From NCBI RefSeq assembly GCF_025148635.1, contig NZ_CP102269.1, positions 868,001 through 932,000 on the forward strand: a DNA stretch of 64,000 nt. Direction: 5' to 3'. The translations under genes were made by a program, and so were the position numbers. The notes below the pieces were generated by a model that made no database searches, was not told the origin of the DNA, and saw nothing but the letters and a program-made list of their open reading frames with translations. The DNA comes from Butyricimonas virosa (lineage in GTDB: Bacteria; Bacteroidota; Bacteroidia; Bacteroidales; Marinifilaceae). This document shows positions 43,978 to 53,484 of the stretch, piece by piece (position 1 is the stretch's first letter; every line of letters begins with the position of its first letter).

Positions 43978-45465
43978 CTAATTATCTACACCGTTTTCTT
44001 TTCTATAATCCTGTTCCGTTTGCGGCAGATCGAACAGGTAAAAGCGTTCTTCCATGGAAATCACCTCTGCCAATTTCTCTCCGGATGCAATCTCGCTTTT
44101 CCCTTTCCGTTTATAAAGCCAGAATAATTGTCCCTCTCCCACAAATTCACGTTTGTATTCCTGCTCGACACACGTTGTCAAGTCAGCATCATCTTGAATA
44201 TTTTTCACGTTACGTGCCGTACGGACGGCATTCAGGTAATTCCGTCCCTCCTTCGGGTCCGGACAACATTCAGCCGCGATAAGATACACCTCGGATACCC
44301 GGAGTATAGGCATGATATAACTATACCCTTTACTAATTTTAGTTACCGGATCAACATCATCTACCTCCTTGTATTTGATCACGTGGAGATAGGAGTTATT
44401 ATCCGGATCGACCATTTCCGCAAACCAGTATGAAAGCCTGTAATCATTATCGTCACCCTCGTACATATCCCGCATAATATCTTTATCAATACGCAACACA
44501 CTTCCCTGTTTCAAACCGGAACCAAAACCCACCTCGTAAACGCTTTCCTTTCTTTTCAAATTATAGAGACCGAATAGGATCTCGCTTTGAAAAATACGGT
44601 CTTCCCTGTTTGTTGTCACGATCTCTTCCCGGGTTGCAAAAGGGAACCACTCATGTTCTTCACGAATTCCACGAATCATTTTATCAGCATACTCCCAAGC
44701 CACGTCCTTTTCCCCGCAATAGAGAGCCACACGGGCCATCAAAGCTTGAACGGCATAATAATTCAAACGCATGGAACGATAGCGAATGTCATTCACGCCA
44801 CCTTCCGGGTCATCTCCCCACTCGGCCCCGGTTTCAATCACGGGATCATACCCGGCCAACGATTCCTCCGCGCTTTTCAGATCTTCCATAATCAACCGGG
44901 CGATTTCTTTTGCCGGCAGTAAAGGATTTACTTTTGTCTCAGAATTCAAGGCATAAGGGATACACTCTTTTTCCTTGTCTTTGCTATAACTGGGTCCGAA
45001 TATCCGGAATAGCTCGAAATGTAACAACGCTCGTAATGCCAGAGCTTCTCCCTTGATCACGTGATAATAGGTATCATCCAGCACTCCCCGATCCGACTCA
45101 CAATGTTCCAATACCGTGTTGATATTATTCAACAGGGCATACGACCGACTCCAGCAACCACTCACGGCATTATTTCGGGCCACATTATCAAAATCGGCCA
45201 AAGACTTGGAAGCGTGATCTTTCTCTCGACAGGTATAGTATTGTGCCAAAATATCCGACATTCCCCATGTCAAAGTTTTCCCGTACAGACTGGAATTCAA
45301 CAAGTCTATATAAATACCGTTCAATGCAGTCATGAATCCCCGGGTTGTACGGAAAAGATCGTTCTCCATAATCCGGTCCTCCGAACTGACTTTCAACCAA
45401 TCGGAACAAGACAACGTGAGGGCTCCTAGCACCACGTATACTAAAAATTTCAATTTTCGTATCAT
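43978..45465 (-). CDS. RagB/SusD family nutrient-binding lipoprotein (second module)
   Basis: 495 residues from ATG 45465 (a GTG two codons upstream is possible). Lipobox LTLSC (Cys20), SusD start DWLKVSSEDRIMENDLF, TPR segment KGEALALRALLHFELFRIFG and C-terminal REFVGEGQLFWLYKRKGKSE. It is the partner of the SusC encoded 13 bp upstream. Similar family to the SusD at 24453 but clearly diverged. Confidence 0.93.
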   Translation of the reverse strand: MIRKLKFLVYVVLGALTLSCSDWLKVSSEDRIMENDLFRTTRGFMTALNGIYIDLLNSSLYGKTLTWGMSDILAQYYTCREKDHASKSLADFDNVARNNAVSGCWSRSYALLNNINTVLEHCESDRGVLDDTYYHVIKGEALALRALLHFELFRIFGPSYSKDKEKECIPYALNSETKVNPLLPAKEIARLIMEDLKSAEESLAGYDPVIETGAEWGDDPEGGVNDIRYRSMRLNYYAVQALMARVALYCGEKDVAWEYADKMIRGIREEHEWFPFATREEIVTTNREDRIFQSEILFGLYNLKRKESVYEVGFGSGLKQGSVLRIDKDIMRDMYEGDDNDYRLSYWFAEMVDPDNNSYLHVIKYKEVDDVDPVTKISKGYSYIMPILRVSEVYLIAAECCPDPKEGRNYLNAVRTARNVKNIQDDADLTTCVEQEYKREFVGEGQLFWLYKRKGKSEIASGEKLAEVISMEERFYLFDLPQTEQDYRKENGVDN

Positions 45466-45478
45466 ATCCACACTTGTT

Positions 45479-48400
45479 TTAAAATCTTACACCTAAGGAA
45501 AAACTCAATGAGCGGGCAAAAGGATAATCCAAGCCTCGTTCCTCTTTGAAAGAAGAGATCCGGAAAATATCATTCATGTAAACCCGGAAATTCATCCCCT
45601 GAATTCCCGCTACCCGTAGCCATGCCGCATCCATATCATAACCGATGGAAATGGACTCTCCGGAAAAGGTGTTTTCCGTCACCACGAAACGGGAAGACAT
45701 CGGCGTGGAAGCATAATTATCAATCGCCTTGAATTTCGACTTGTCCCCCGGTTTCTTCCAACGATCATACAAAGCCCGCTTGTCCTGATTCCTACCGATA
45801 TTGTCTTGGGTGATATTTTCCACTTTATCATACAATGCCGAAGCCATTGTTTCGCCTCCTAATTGGTAACGGAAACTAAAGGAAGCCGACAATTTTTTAT
45901 AATAAAAGGACATCCCGACAATACCTTCCACATCCGGTACCGATGAGCCCACGATGACCTCGTCTGAAGCGGAATACAAGAATGTTTGCGTACCATCTTT
46001 CTTCAAAAAGAGCTCCCGCCCGGTCGCCGGATCGATACCCAAGGAAGGAACGGCCCACAAGTCATCGGGACTGCCACCCTCGTAATAACGGTTCAGCACG
46101 GTAGAACTACCAATCTTGTTCAAGTAATCCAATTTATCCCCGATGTCACGATATTCCGAATGGTTCGCCCGGGCGTTCATGTTTATACTGCAAGACAAAT
46201 CCTTTTTCCGCAGAAAAACATAATTCAATGTCCCCGTCCATCCCCTGGAAATTTGCCTCCCCATGTTCGTGTATAGGCTCGTCGCCGCGGCAGAAGGGGG
46301 CATCCCGATAGAAACCAGCAAGGGGTCCGTGTCTTTAAAGTAGTAATCAAACGTGACCCGGATCCGGTTATTCAGGATAGACAGATCGACCCCGATATTT
46401 TTATCTACCGTTCGTTGCCATTCCAAATCCTTATTCCCGTATTTCTGAATCAACGCACTCGCCCCAAACATATTTTGCAATTCCACGTTGTACACGTAGG
46501 TCTTTTGCGATATGTAGGCATCGAAATTCTCGTTCCCGGGATTACCGATCGACCCCCGGATTTTCAAATTGTTGATCCATCCCAATTTCTTTATAAATTC
46601 CTCGTTATGAATATTCCATGCCAAACCGACAGCCCACGTCGTGGAGAAAAGTTTGTTACTACCGAAAACGGAAGTACCATCTGCCCGCAGGTTGAAGTCC
46701 ATCAGATAACGATTATCATAGGAGTAGTTCAAATTCATGAAAAAACTGGTAGAACGCCGACGGTCGTTCGAGTAGGTCGGTTTCTGATTTTCCCGAAAAC
46801 CCGTGGAATAGGCCGGATTCTTGTGGAAATCATCGTTAAACCCGACTACACTATAACCGGAAGCCTCAGAACGAGATTCACTAAACGACCACCCTCCCAC
46901 GAAGTTCACTTGATGAATATTCTTAAATATTTTACCGAAAATAATGTTCAGGTCTCCATTATATGAAAAACTTTCATTCTGATTAAACGAAAAAGATCCC
47001 TTCTTCAATTTCTCGGTCTGCAAGAAATCCGTGTGATTCGGTGACTTGAAAGCCTCAGTTTTCGAGATACTCTTGGATATTCCCAAGCGAGCCCGTAGTC
47101 TCAGTGCATCGAAGGTTGTCCATTCCATCGTGAAGTTGTCCCTCAACGCGAGATCCTTGGAGGTATTCGTGTTTTCAATGTTCCACACGTACAAGGGGTT
47201 CAACATATCTTCCCCGTAAAGTCCTGTCTTTCTCTCCAAGTACATGGGAATTACACCGTTTTCCTGTTTTTTCCGGTAATAGGGATTTGCCCTTGAAAAC
47301 TGGGAAAAAGCCACCGGTTCACGTTCCGAATTGGAAAGATCCACACTCGCTTTGTTCGAGAACAGAAGACCTTTTCTACGGTAAATCAAATCAATGTTCA
47401 CGCCCAAACCGTCACGATCGGACTTTTTCATCACACCGTCCCGGTTATTATAGCTGATACCTAAGCCGTAGCGCATGGCCTGGTCGCCACCGTCAATATA
47501 CAAGTTGTGAGAATGGTTGAAGACGGTTCGCAACGGTTCGTTTAACCAATACGTGTCCACACCCCTCAATACTTCTTTCAAACGAGTATAATAATCCTGC
47601 ATCTTTTGAAGTTTGTCGACAAACCCGTCGTAACCTTCCAATGGCGAATAGCGTCCAGCCAATAGTTCGTATTCTAATTTCTCGGAAGCGTTCATCAAAT
47701 TATAATCAGACAAATCCGCAAACGAAATCCCATAATTTCCACTATACGATAAACGTAACTGCCCCGATTCCGGTGCTTTTGTCTCCACGACAATCACACC
47801 GTTAGCCGCCTTCGACCCGTAGATCGCCGTGGAAGCCGCATCTTTCAAAATAGTCACGCTTGCCACCCGATCCATGTTCAAGTTGATAATAGTTTCCAAC
47901 GTGGTTTCCACTCCATCCAAAATGAACAAAGGCTGATTGGGATCATTCTCGAATTCCGTTTGCAATCCCACGACACTCGTCTTTCCACGAATCTCAATCT
48001 TGGGCATACGATTTGGATCCGATCCCCACTGTTTGCTTTCCACCACTAGCATGGCCGGATCCAGTGTTTTCAAACTCTGGATGATATTCTGTGCACCAAC
48101 CATTTTCAATTCCTTGGCCGAATAAGTCGAAGCCGATCCCGTGTAGCTATTCTTATCCCGGGAGTAGATACCCGTGATGATCACTTCTTCAAGGTCTTCC
48201 ACCTCATCCGCCATCGTGACAATAATTTTCTTCCCCGGTGTCACGTCCTTTTCCACCGGTTTCATCCCGATAAACGAGAAGACCAGTACAGATTTTCCTG
48301 TTTTTGTTGCCGGGAAACGAAATTTCCCATGCGTGTCCGTGGAAGTACCCGTTTGAGTACCTTTTAACAAGACAGTTACTCCGGGCAACGGATTCCCTTC

Positions 48401-48661
48401 CGTATCCATAACTTCTCCCTCATAAAATCCTAGTTTTTGGGATCCTGGCTTCTCTGCCGAAACGACCGAATCCTGACGAACGGAATTTCCCGACAAGGGA
48501 ACGGAAATACTTTCTATCCGGGTTGTACCACTCATCTCGGCCCGTGTAAACAACGGAAACCCAAGTAATAAAACGATAAGTAATTGGGTAACCGCAGTGA
48601 CTGTCTTTCTTTCCGATAGCAATTTTTGCCGAAAAAATTTCCTCTCATAAGTTTTTTTCAT
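45479..48661 (-). CDS. SusC/RagA family TonB-linked outer-membrane transporter without STN domain
   Basis: 1060 residues. Signal region (TQLLIVLLLGFPLFTRAE), a low-complexity stretch, then carboxypeptidase-like domain (YEGEVMDTEGNPLPGVTVLL), TonB-box/plug (LEEVIITGIYS; PLFILDGVETTLE; GSKAANGVIVVETK) and barrel ending LSFSLGVRF. Unlike the SusC at 25861 it has no STN domain, and no sigma/FecR genes are adjacent, so it must be regulated in another way. It shares the NxxN-WGSDPN plug segment (KQWGSDPNRMPKIEIRGK) with the first SusC. Confidence 0.94.
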   Translation of the reverse strand: MKKTYERKFFRQKLLSERKTVTAVTQLLIVLLLGFPLFTRAEMSGTTRIESISVPLSGNSVRQDSVVSAEKPGSQKLGFYEGEVMDTEGNPLPGVTVLLKGTQTGTSTDTHGKFRFPATKTGKSVLVFSFIGMKPVEKDVTPGKKIIVTMADEVEDLEEVIITGIYSRDKNSYTGSASTYSAKELKMVGAQNIIQSLKTLDPAMLVVESKQWGSDPNRMPKIEIRGKTSVVGLQTEFENDPNQPLFILDGVETTLETIINLNMDRVASVTILKDAASTAIYGSKAANGVIVVETKAPESGQLRLSYSGNYGISFADLSDYNLMNASEKLEYELLAGRYSPLEGYDGFVDKLQKMQDYYTRLKEVLRGVDTYWLNEPLRTVFNHSHNLYIDGGDQAMRYGLGISYNNRDGVMKKSDRDGLGVNIDLIYRRKGLLFSNKASVDLSNSEREPVAFSQFSRANPYYRKKQENGVIPMYLERKTGLYGEDMLNPLYVWNIENTNTSKDLALRDNFTMEWTTFDALRLRARLGISKSISKTEAFKSPNHTDFLQTEKLKKGSFSFNQNESFSYNGDLNIIFGKIFKNIHQVNFVGGWSFSESRSEASGYSVVGFNDDFHKNPAYSTGFRENQKPTYSNDRRRSTSFFMNLNYSYDNRYLMDFNLRADGTSVFGSNKLFSTTWAVGLAWNIHNEEFIKKLGWINNLKIRGSIGNPGNENFDAYISQKTYVYNVELQNMFGASALIQKYGNKDLEWQRTVDKNIGVDLSILNNRIRVTFDYYFKDTDPLLVSIGMPPSAAATSLYTNMGRQISRGWTGTLNYVFLRKKDLSCSINMNARANHSEYRDIGDKLDYLNKIGSSTVLNRYYEGGSPDDLWAVPSLGIDPATGRELFLKKDGTQTFLYSASDEVIVGSSVPDVEGIVGMSFYYKKLSASFSFRYQLGGETMASALYDKVENITQDNIGRNQDKRALYDRWKKPGDKSKFKAIDNYASTPMSSRFVVTENTFSGESISIGYDMDAAWLRVAGIQGMNFRVYMNDIFRISSFKEERGLDYPFARSLSFSLGVRF

Positions 48662-48896
48662 AACTTTGATTATTAATTGGTTTATAAAACTAATGATGCA
48701 AGGGGGTGATATTCAACGTGCAAAGTTTAAGATTCACCCTCTTTTTTCATCTTTCCCTTAAAAATATCTCTTTAATTTTCCATGATTTATAAATTTTGGG
48801 TCTTTATTCATTCCATTCATTTTAGTTAAGTTGCAACCTTAATATCCTTTATCTCCGAAAATTTCTTTTATAAGCCGATCCCCAAAAATGATACAA
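48662..48896 (-). other. Leader region of the second SusC operon
   Basis: On the minus strand this holds a possible 20-codon ORF (48820-48758, MNGMNKDPKFINHGKLKRYF) and a near-consensus -7 box TAAACTTTG (about 48720-48728, one base too long). The ORF may be a leader peptide or chance. No other gene seen. Confidence 0.35.
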
Positions 48897-49094
48897 TAAA
48901 AAAAGCGAGGATCGTCAATAGCTCTATCTAAACTGAGGCATCGCCAAACGCCCGGAAGTAAATAGACAACGATCCACGCCTAACCAGCGTGAACTCACCG
49001 TCTAATCCTACTTCCTCAAATTGGCGATTTTCAGTCTAAGATTAGCATAAACTCACAATATTTTTAAGACAGGCTCTCCTGCCTATTCGTATCA
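48897..49094 (-). ncRNA. Candidate structured small RNA, about 197 nt
   Basis: A promoter (49101-49131) and a terminator with T7 (48898-48904) define a free-standing minus-strand transcript. It has nested complementary segments: 49021-49028 with 48940-48947 (8 bp, ATCGCCAA/TTGGCGAT), extended by 49031-49035 with 48932-48936; 49009-49015 with 48954-48960 (GGAAGTA/TACTTCC); and 48987-48991 with 48975-48979 (CACGC/GCGTG). A competing stem, 48969-48979 with 48905-48915 (10 of 11), leads into the T run. No frame codes for a convincing protein. I could not match it to 6S, SRP, tmRNA, RNase P or a known riboswitch. Confidence 0.55.
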
Positions 49095-49100
49095 TATCTG

Positions 49101-49131
49101 CAAATATATAAATACTTTTTCATTTTTCAAT
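49101..49131 (-). promoter_or_regulatory. Promoter of the candidate small RNA
   Basis: On the minus strand: ATTG (49131-49128), a 19-bp spacer, then TATATTTG (49108-49101). This fits the Bacteroidota TTTG-N19-TAnnTTTG form with one mismatch. Confidence 0.6.
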
Positions 49132-49279
49132 ATTTTTTCTAATTTTAGAATTAACCAAAATAAAACTATATTGCTAAATCTAAAGAGATAAATTATCCTT
49201 ATTATATCCAACACAATGATTACATCATAGTCACCAATGTTGGATATGACTGTGAGCAAAAAGAGGTCATATATGCTCT

Positions 49280-49322
49280 CAAAAAAACACGACCGCAACT
49301 CGTATCACTACAAGTCACGGTC
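49280..49322 (-). terminator. Rho-independent terminator of the fimbrial operon
   Basis: Arms 49291-49304 and 49309-49322 pair over 14 positions including G-U pairs (GACCG/CGGTC core), followed on the minus strand by GTGTTTTTTT. It lies 24 bp after the tip gene stop. Confidence 0.8.
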
Positions 49323-49345
49323 ATGATATATGGTTGTAAAAAAAA

Positions 49346-51562
49346 TTAATCTTCCACGCAACGAATAAAACAAGCATCACTTTTGTCATCTCCACCGGCA
49401 TTCGGGAAAACATTAGCCTTATCTAACGAGTTAAAATCAAAAGTAAAATAATTTATATCCCAAGCAATTTTAGAACCGGGATCGACTTTATTATTCAACC
49501 AATAAACCGCACCCGGCCGCCGGAATAGGTCATAGAATAAAGGATTATTTTTAGGTTCGGGATAATAATCTATTCTCCCGGAAGAATACCTAAGGACTCC
49601 TCTTGCATTAGTTGCCGCGTTAAACCGAGTTCCTCCCCATGGCTCATAATCATAATTCCTCCGATGTCCATATCCCGATGCTCCTACCGGGAAAAACACA
49701 AACTTTCCATTACTCTTGTTATACACGAAACATCCTCTCATTCCATAACCACTAACACGTTTCCCATCTGCTCCCACGCGATATTCATAAACATCTTGAA
49801 TCGTAGTACAAGGTTCATTAGTCTCATCACCATAAAGTACCCCATATCCCTGTTGAATATTTTTATCATCAAAAAGAGCTTTATAATCCTCGTACTTTGC
49901 GATTCTTACCCCGTTCCCTAAATTCACCTTCCACGTGGGAGATGTATTGAAAGTGCCGGCATCGATCTGTTCCCAGAGCAAAGTTCCTTCCCTTCCGACT
50001 ATTGTAAAAGGCATAGTTTTAGCATTTTTAAAATCTTCTCTTTTAACATTAGTCCACGGGCTTCGAGAATTTTTTTGATTGGATGCCGCAATGGGTTGCT
50101 TCAGGTTATTGAAGCGAAACAAAGAACCCTCGTCAAGAGGATTAGCAGCCTCCCGGTTCTCGCTAACTAAATTACGAGTATGCCATTTTGCCCCACCATC
50201 CACAAGTTTCACCGGAGCATCCCCCCGCGTCACAAAAATCAAGTGTTGGCAAGTGTAATTATGATAGTCTATGCGTATCACCGTGTGAAAAGCCTCTCCA
50301 TCATTGGGCTTCTTTGGAAAATTCACGGTAAATTCAATAGGGCTTCCCGTCTTCCCTTTCACTTCCTTCTGACCATCATTGAATGTAATAAAATCATCAC
50401 CTTCAAAAGTGTGTCCATCCACCTCTTCGGGAATATAAGCCCGCCAAGGACCCTCGGATGGAAAAATTTCAAACTTCTCTGCCTCCTCCTTCGGTAATCT
50501 CATCAGCTTAACGTGAAAAGATTGGTCATTATCCGCACTTCGATAAATTCCCTTGGGATTAACGATACGTCGCACCTGAAAGATTTTGGCCGTATCTTTC
50601 AATGTTTGCTCTCCCCTTTCGTCATCAAATTTGATTTTCGCGGTAAATTCCACCTCTGCCCGACGTTGATAGGCAACATAAGGATTATTGCCGGTATAAC
50701 CGGTATTGATAATCATCTGTTTCGCCCGGGTATACAACGGAACCTTCACATTAACGGTCTTATTCCCTTCAGTAGGGTTTATACTATAATTACCATCCTC
50801 ATCGGTGTATTCCGTTTTTCCCTTCTCTATCAAATAACTTCTTTCTCCCTTTCGTTTCTCCTCGTAATAACTCTTATTATCCGTAATTAGTATTACTCCA
50901 TCCCCTTGTGAACCAGTAACATTTGTCAACACCCTGGCAGTAGTCTTGCGAAGAGAAAGAAAACCATTCCAAGGAGCATTTTCAGCAGTAGACGTCACCG
51001 CATAATCATACTGTTTGGCATAGTCAAGCGTCGAGGCTCCCTCCGGTGCCCAATTGTTGAATATAATTCTCGCATCCAAAGATACAAGTTCAGCCCCGGC
51101 AGTATTGATTTTTAGAGGGAAATCCACCGTACGATTATAAAGATAGGAGATGTAATAAGGTTGTGGTACTTCAATACCGGGAACTTCCTCTTCATACTCT
51201 ATATGCCAATCCGCATCATTTGCAAAATTCTTCAACACTAACGTAAGCTTATAGTGATAATTCCGTTCGGCATTGTAATCAGTTTCAACATCTTTGCCAA
51301 GCATGAAACGATATTTTATAGAACCGCTACCAACCTTTTCCGGATTAATGGAAACATAATAAGCATCCACTTCGATATAAGTACCATAAGGCACGTCATC
51401 TTTAAGACGATAGGTCGGATCATCAGGCAAACCGGGATGATCAAGCTTTCCGTCGCCATCTGCATCTTGACGTTTATCAGGCATATTCTTTCCCCAGCCC
51501 TGCATATTTTCAAAAAAGAACAAAGCGTTAGACATTTCATCGTGTTCGCCATACGCGGGCAC
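49346..51562 (-). CDS. Fimbrial tip/adhesin-like protein, C-terminal part after frameshift
   Basis: 738 residues from the first ATG of this frame-equivalent (the frame is open to about 51665 and reads ...KEKSNLIPGGEIIRYYDGESVPAFNE before it). It contains beta-sandwich repeats typical of large DUF4906-type fimbrial proteins and a C-terminal FISUMP-like domain (GGAKWHTRNL; GYGMRGCFVYNKSNGKFVFFPVGASGY; GAVYWLNN; FIRCVED). It continues the lipoprotein at 51667-52389, which stops after GDTNT. A single missing base at about 51666-51669 (ACA TA-AAG) restores one protein of about 1010 residues. Expected role: tip adhesin of the fimbria. Disrupted as sequenced. Confidence 0.8.
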   Translation of the reverse strand: MPAYGEHDEMSNALFFFENMQGWGKNMPDKRQDADGDGKLDHPGLPDDPTYRLKDDVPYGTYIEVDAYYVSINPEKVGSGSIKYRFMLGKDVETDYNAERNYHYKLTLVLKNFANDADWHIEYEEEVPGIEVPQPYYISYLYNRTVDFPLKINTAGAELVSLDARIIFNNWAPEGASTLDYAKQYDYAVTSTAENAPWNGFLSLRKTTARVLTNVTGSQGDGVILITDNKSYYEEKRKGERSYLIEKGKTEYTDEDGNYSINPTEGNKTVNVKVPLYTRAKQMIINTGYTGNNPYVAYQRRAEVEFTAKIKFDDERGEQTLKDTAKIFQVRRIVNPKGIYRSADNDQSFHVKLMRLPKEEAEKFEIFPSEGPWRAYIPEEVDGHTFEGDDFITFNDGQKEVKGKTGSPIEFTVNFPKKPNDGEAFHTVIRIDYHNYTCQHLIFVTRGDAPVKLVDGGAKWHTRNLVSENREAANPLDEGSLFRFNNLKQPIAASNQKNSRSPWTNVKREDFKNAKTMPFTIVGREGTLLWEQIDAGTFNTSPTWKVNLGNGVRIAKYEDYKALFDDKNIQQGYGVLYGDETNEPCTTIQDVYEYRVGADGKRVSGYGMRGCFVYNKSNGKFVFFPVGASGYGHRRNYDYEPWGGTRFNAATNARGVLRYSSGRIDYYPEPKNNPLFYDLFRRPGAVYWLNNKVDPGSKIAWDINYFTFDFNSLDKANVFPNAGGDDKSDACFIRCVED

Positions 51563-51666
51563 TCCGGTTGATAATCGCGCAGGATAGTTTTCGTTAAATG
51601 CCGGAACACTCTCTCCATCGTAATAACGTATAATTTCCCCTCCGGGAATAAGATTACTCTTCTCCT

Positions 51667-52389
51667 TTATGTATTCGTATCACCCAGGAAGCAAGTCTCA
51701 GGGATGTCTTTAATCTGAACCGATTTAAGGTAAACGAAAACACCTTCCTTCAACCCGGAGGCATCATAGGCAACGGTCACCTTCGATGCAGCACGCCGCA
51801 CCCACGCATGCAACTTCGCTGTATTCCTATTGATTAACACCGATTCTTCCTCGGCAAGCACTTTTTCATCCGCCGAAAAATGACCAAACATTTGGCTGTT
51901 GTTTGCAATCTCCCCAGCATCCCAATCGAAAGATATTCCTTTCAACCCTTCCCGTGTTTGAATTGACTCTTCATATTTGGGAAGATCCAAATCCAAATTG
52001 GCAACCGCATAAACATAGTATCTTCCCTGGGGAACTACCAATTTAAACGAAACACGGGAAGTTTCCGATTCTGCATAGGGTTCTCCCGGTTTAAGATCCT
52101 CCCTATTAACCGCAATTGGCTGCAAACTTTCAATTTTTTTCATTTCAACCAAATTCCCATCTTCCGAGTACAACAATACCCACAAATCGTTAATCTCTTT
52201 TATCGCATTTCCCGCAGTTCTGCTCGCCCCATTCAATGCGGGAACCAACGGTTTGAATTCCACGATAGCAGTCACCGTACTTTTGGCTCCGGGAGTAAAA
52301 TCATCATCTTCTCCCAGTGGTTCATCCTCGCAAGCAGTAAAACAAATGAACAATATGCATAAAAGACTATATATTAAATCCCGTTTCAT
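51667..52389 (-). CDS. Fimbrial tip/adhesin-like lipoprotein, N-terminal part, truncated by frameshift
   Basis: 240 residues with lipobox ICFTAC (Cys20), then EDEPLGEDDDF and Ig-like beta domains (STVTAIVEFKPL; SFKLVVPQGRYYVYAVANLDLDLP; RRAASKVTVAYDASGLKEGVFVYLKSVQIKDIPETCFLGD). The ending GDTNT followed by TAA is where the reading frame shifts; the next frame continues the family sequence without a gap. It is the last gene of the fimbrial operon, 18 bp after the minor subunit. As sequenced it should give a short non-functional lipoprotein. Confidence 0.8.
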   Translation of the reverse strand: MKRDLIYSLLCILFICFTACEDEPLGEDDDFTPGAKSTVTAIVEFKPLVPALNGASRTAGNAIKEINDLWVLLYSEDGNLVEMKKIESLQPIAVNREDLKPGEPYAESETSRVSFKLVVPQGRYYVYAVANLDLDLPKYEESIQTREGLKGISFDWDAGEIANNSQMFGHFSADEKVLAEEESVLINRNTAKLHAWVRRAASKVTVAYDASGLKEGVFVYLKSVQIKDIPETCFLGDTNT

Positions 52390-52407
52390 ATTTCCAGCTA
52401 TTTTCTG

Positions 52408-53484
52408 TTATAACCCGAAACCCGGCTTTAATTCAACTTCCCTGTAAGGCTCAACATTTACTTCGAATTCTAACTCTTTATCAGTAATCATGATATAAAC
52501 CACTACATGCGTGTTTCTTGGTAGTTTATCAGGCAAATTATCGAGTTCCCCTTCCAGATAAACTCCGTTCACCGTGATACCCACGGAATACTTCCCTTCT
52601 CGTTTTCCCTCTAGCAAATAAATAGGTGACAATTCTATAGGTGTCGGAGTATCCCCTTCTTTCATTGCGGGTAACGTGATCTCTAAATCATCGTTGTAAT
52701 CATACTCCTCGACAAACGAAGGTACATCAAAACTTTTTATCGTTAAATACTCTTTTCCCTCAATATTCTCGCTCTCGTATTTAGCGTTACGTGGCAAATA
52801 ATATTCTTTATCCGCCATATTTTTAATAGCCAATCCGGTCAATTTTTTCTCGACCGAACTACGGTTTGTTATCCTAAACGTGAATTTCACGGCAGCTCTT
52901 GTCACGAAAAGTTTACACTCACTATCCGTCTTGGGTACATACACCTGGTAGCATTCGCTCATAGGCAAAGCCCCCACGAGTTGCCCGGAAGGCACGTCCA
53001 CCCGAACAACCAAATTGGTAACTTCTTCTGTCGGGAATACTTCCCCGACCTTTATATTATCAAGGAAACTAGCCAAGATGAGTGCATCATTACGATCTCC
53101 TTGACCAACCTTGATTTGTTCATTATCCTCATTCACGAAAAGATAAATCCGTTTCCACTCCCTACCAACCACCTCAAATTTACCCGACACACGATCATTC
53201 ACCATGGTGGGGGACAAAGGACCTATAAAGTCATTCTTTTCAACCACATCATTCTCCCGCACCACGATCACTCGCAACTTTTGCATCTTCTCGTGATCAC
53301 CTTTCGCCATCGCATCCTCCTCTACACTGCGAGTCATGGATTGTGCCACGTCGGACAACGCCACGCTGATATTAAGGTTTACCATAACCTCTTCCCCGGC
53401 ATCCTCCTTCACATCCCGGCTACATCCCTCTATCAACAAGGATGCCGTCAACCAAAATATGATAACACAAGCAACCTTTTTCAT
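52408..53484 (-). CDS. Fimbrial minor subunit-like lipoprotein
   Basis: 358 residues, lipobox LLIEGC (Cys21). The sequence has two beta domains; TRAAVKFTFRITNRSSVEKKLTGLAIKNMADKEYYLPRN is the shared Bacteroidales FimD/Mfa-type subunit pattern, and NTHVVVYIMITDKELEFEVNVEPYREVEL near the end resembles the C-terminal donor-strand region of Mfa1/FimA-type pilins. Thus it is probably an accessory (tip-proximal) fimbrillin. The ATG overlaps the stop of the anchor gene (ATGA), so the two are coupled. Confidence 0.7.
   Translation of the reverse strand: MKKVACVIIFWLTASLLIEGCSRDVKEDAGEEVMVNLNISVALSDVAQSMTRSVEEDAMAKGDHEKMQKLRVIVVRENDVVEKNDFIGPLSPTMVNDRVSGKFEVVGREWKRIYLFVNEDNEQIKVGQGDRNDALILASFLDNIKVGEVFPTEEVTNLVVRVDVPSGQLVGALPMSECYQVYVPKTDSECKLFVTRAAVKFTFRITNRSSVEKKLTGLAIKNMADKEYYLPRNAKYESENIEGKEYLTIKSFDVPSFVEEYDYNDDLEITLPAMKEGDTPTPIELSPIYLLEGKREGKYSVGITVNGVYLEGELDNLPDKLPRNTHVVVYIMITDKELEFEVNVEPYREVELKPGFGL

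Noticed and set aside
48897..49094. 6S RNA, SRP RNA, tmRNA or tRNA
   Set aside because: The length suits 6S RNA, but I could not form the closing 5'-3' stem with a central bubble, and none of the signature segments of the other RNAs is present.
49092..49298. 68-codon hydrophobic ORF on the minus strand
   Set aside because: It lies in very AT-rich DNA, overlaps the promoter of the candidate small RNA and the end of the operon terminator, and has no family features.
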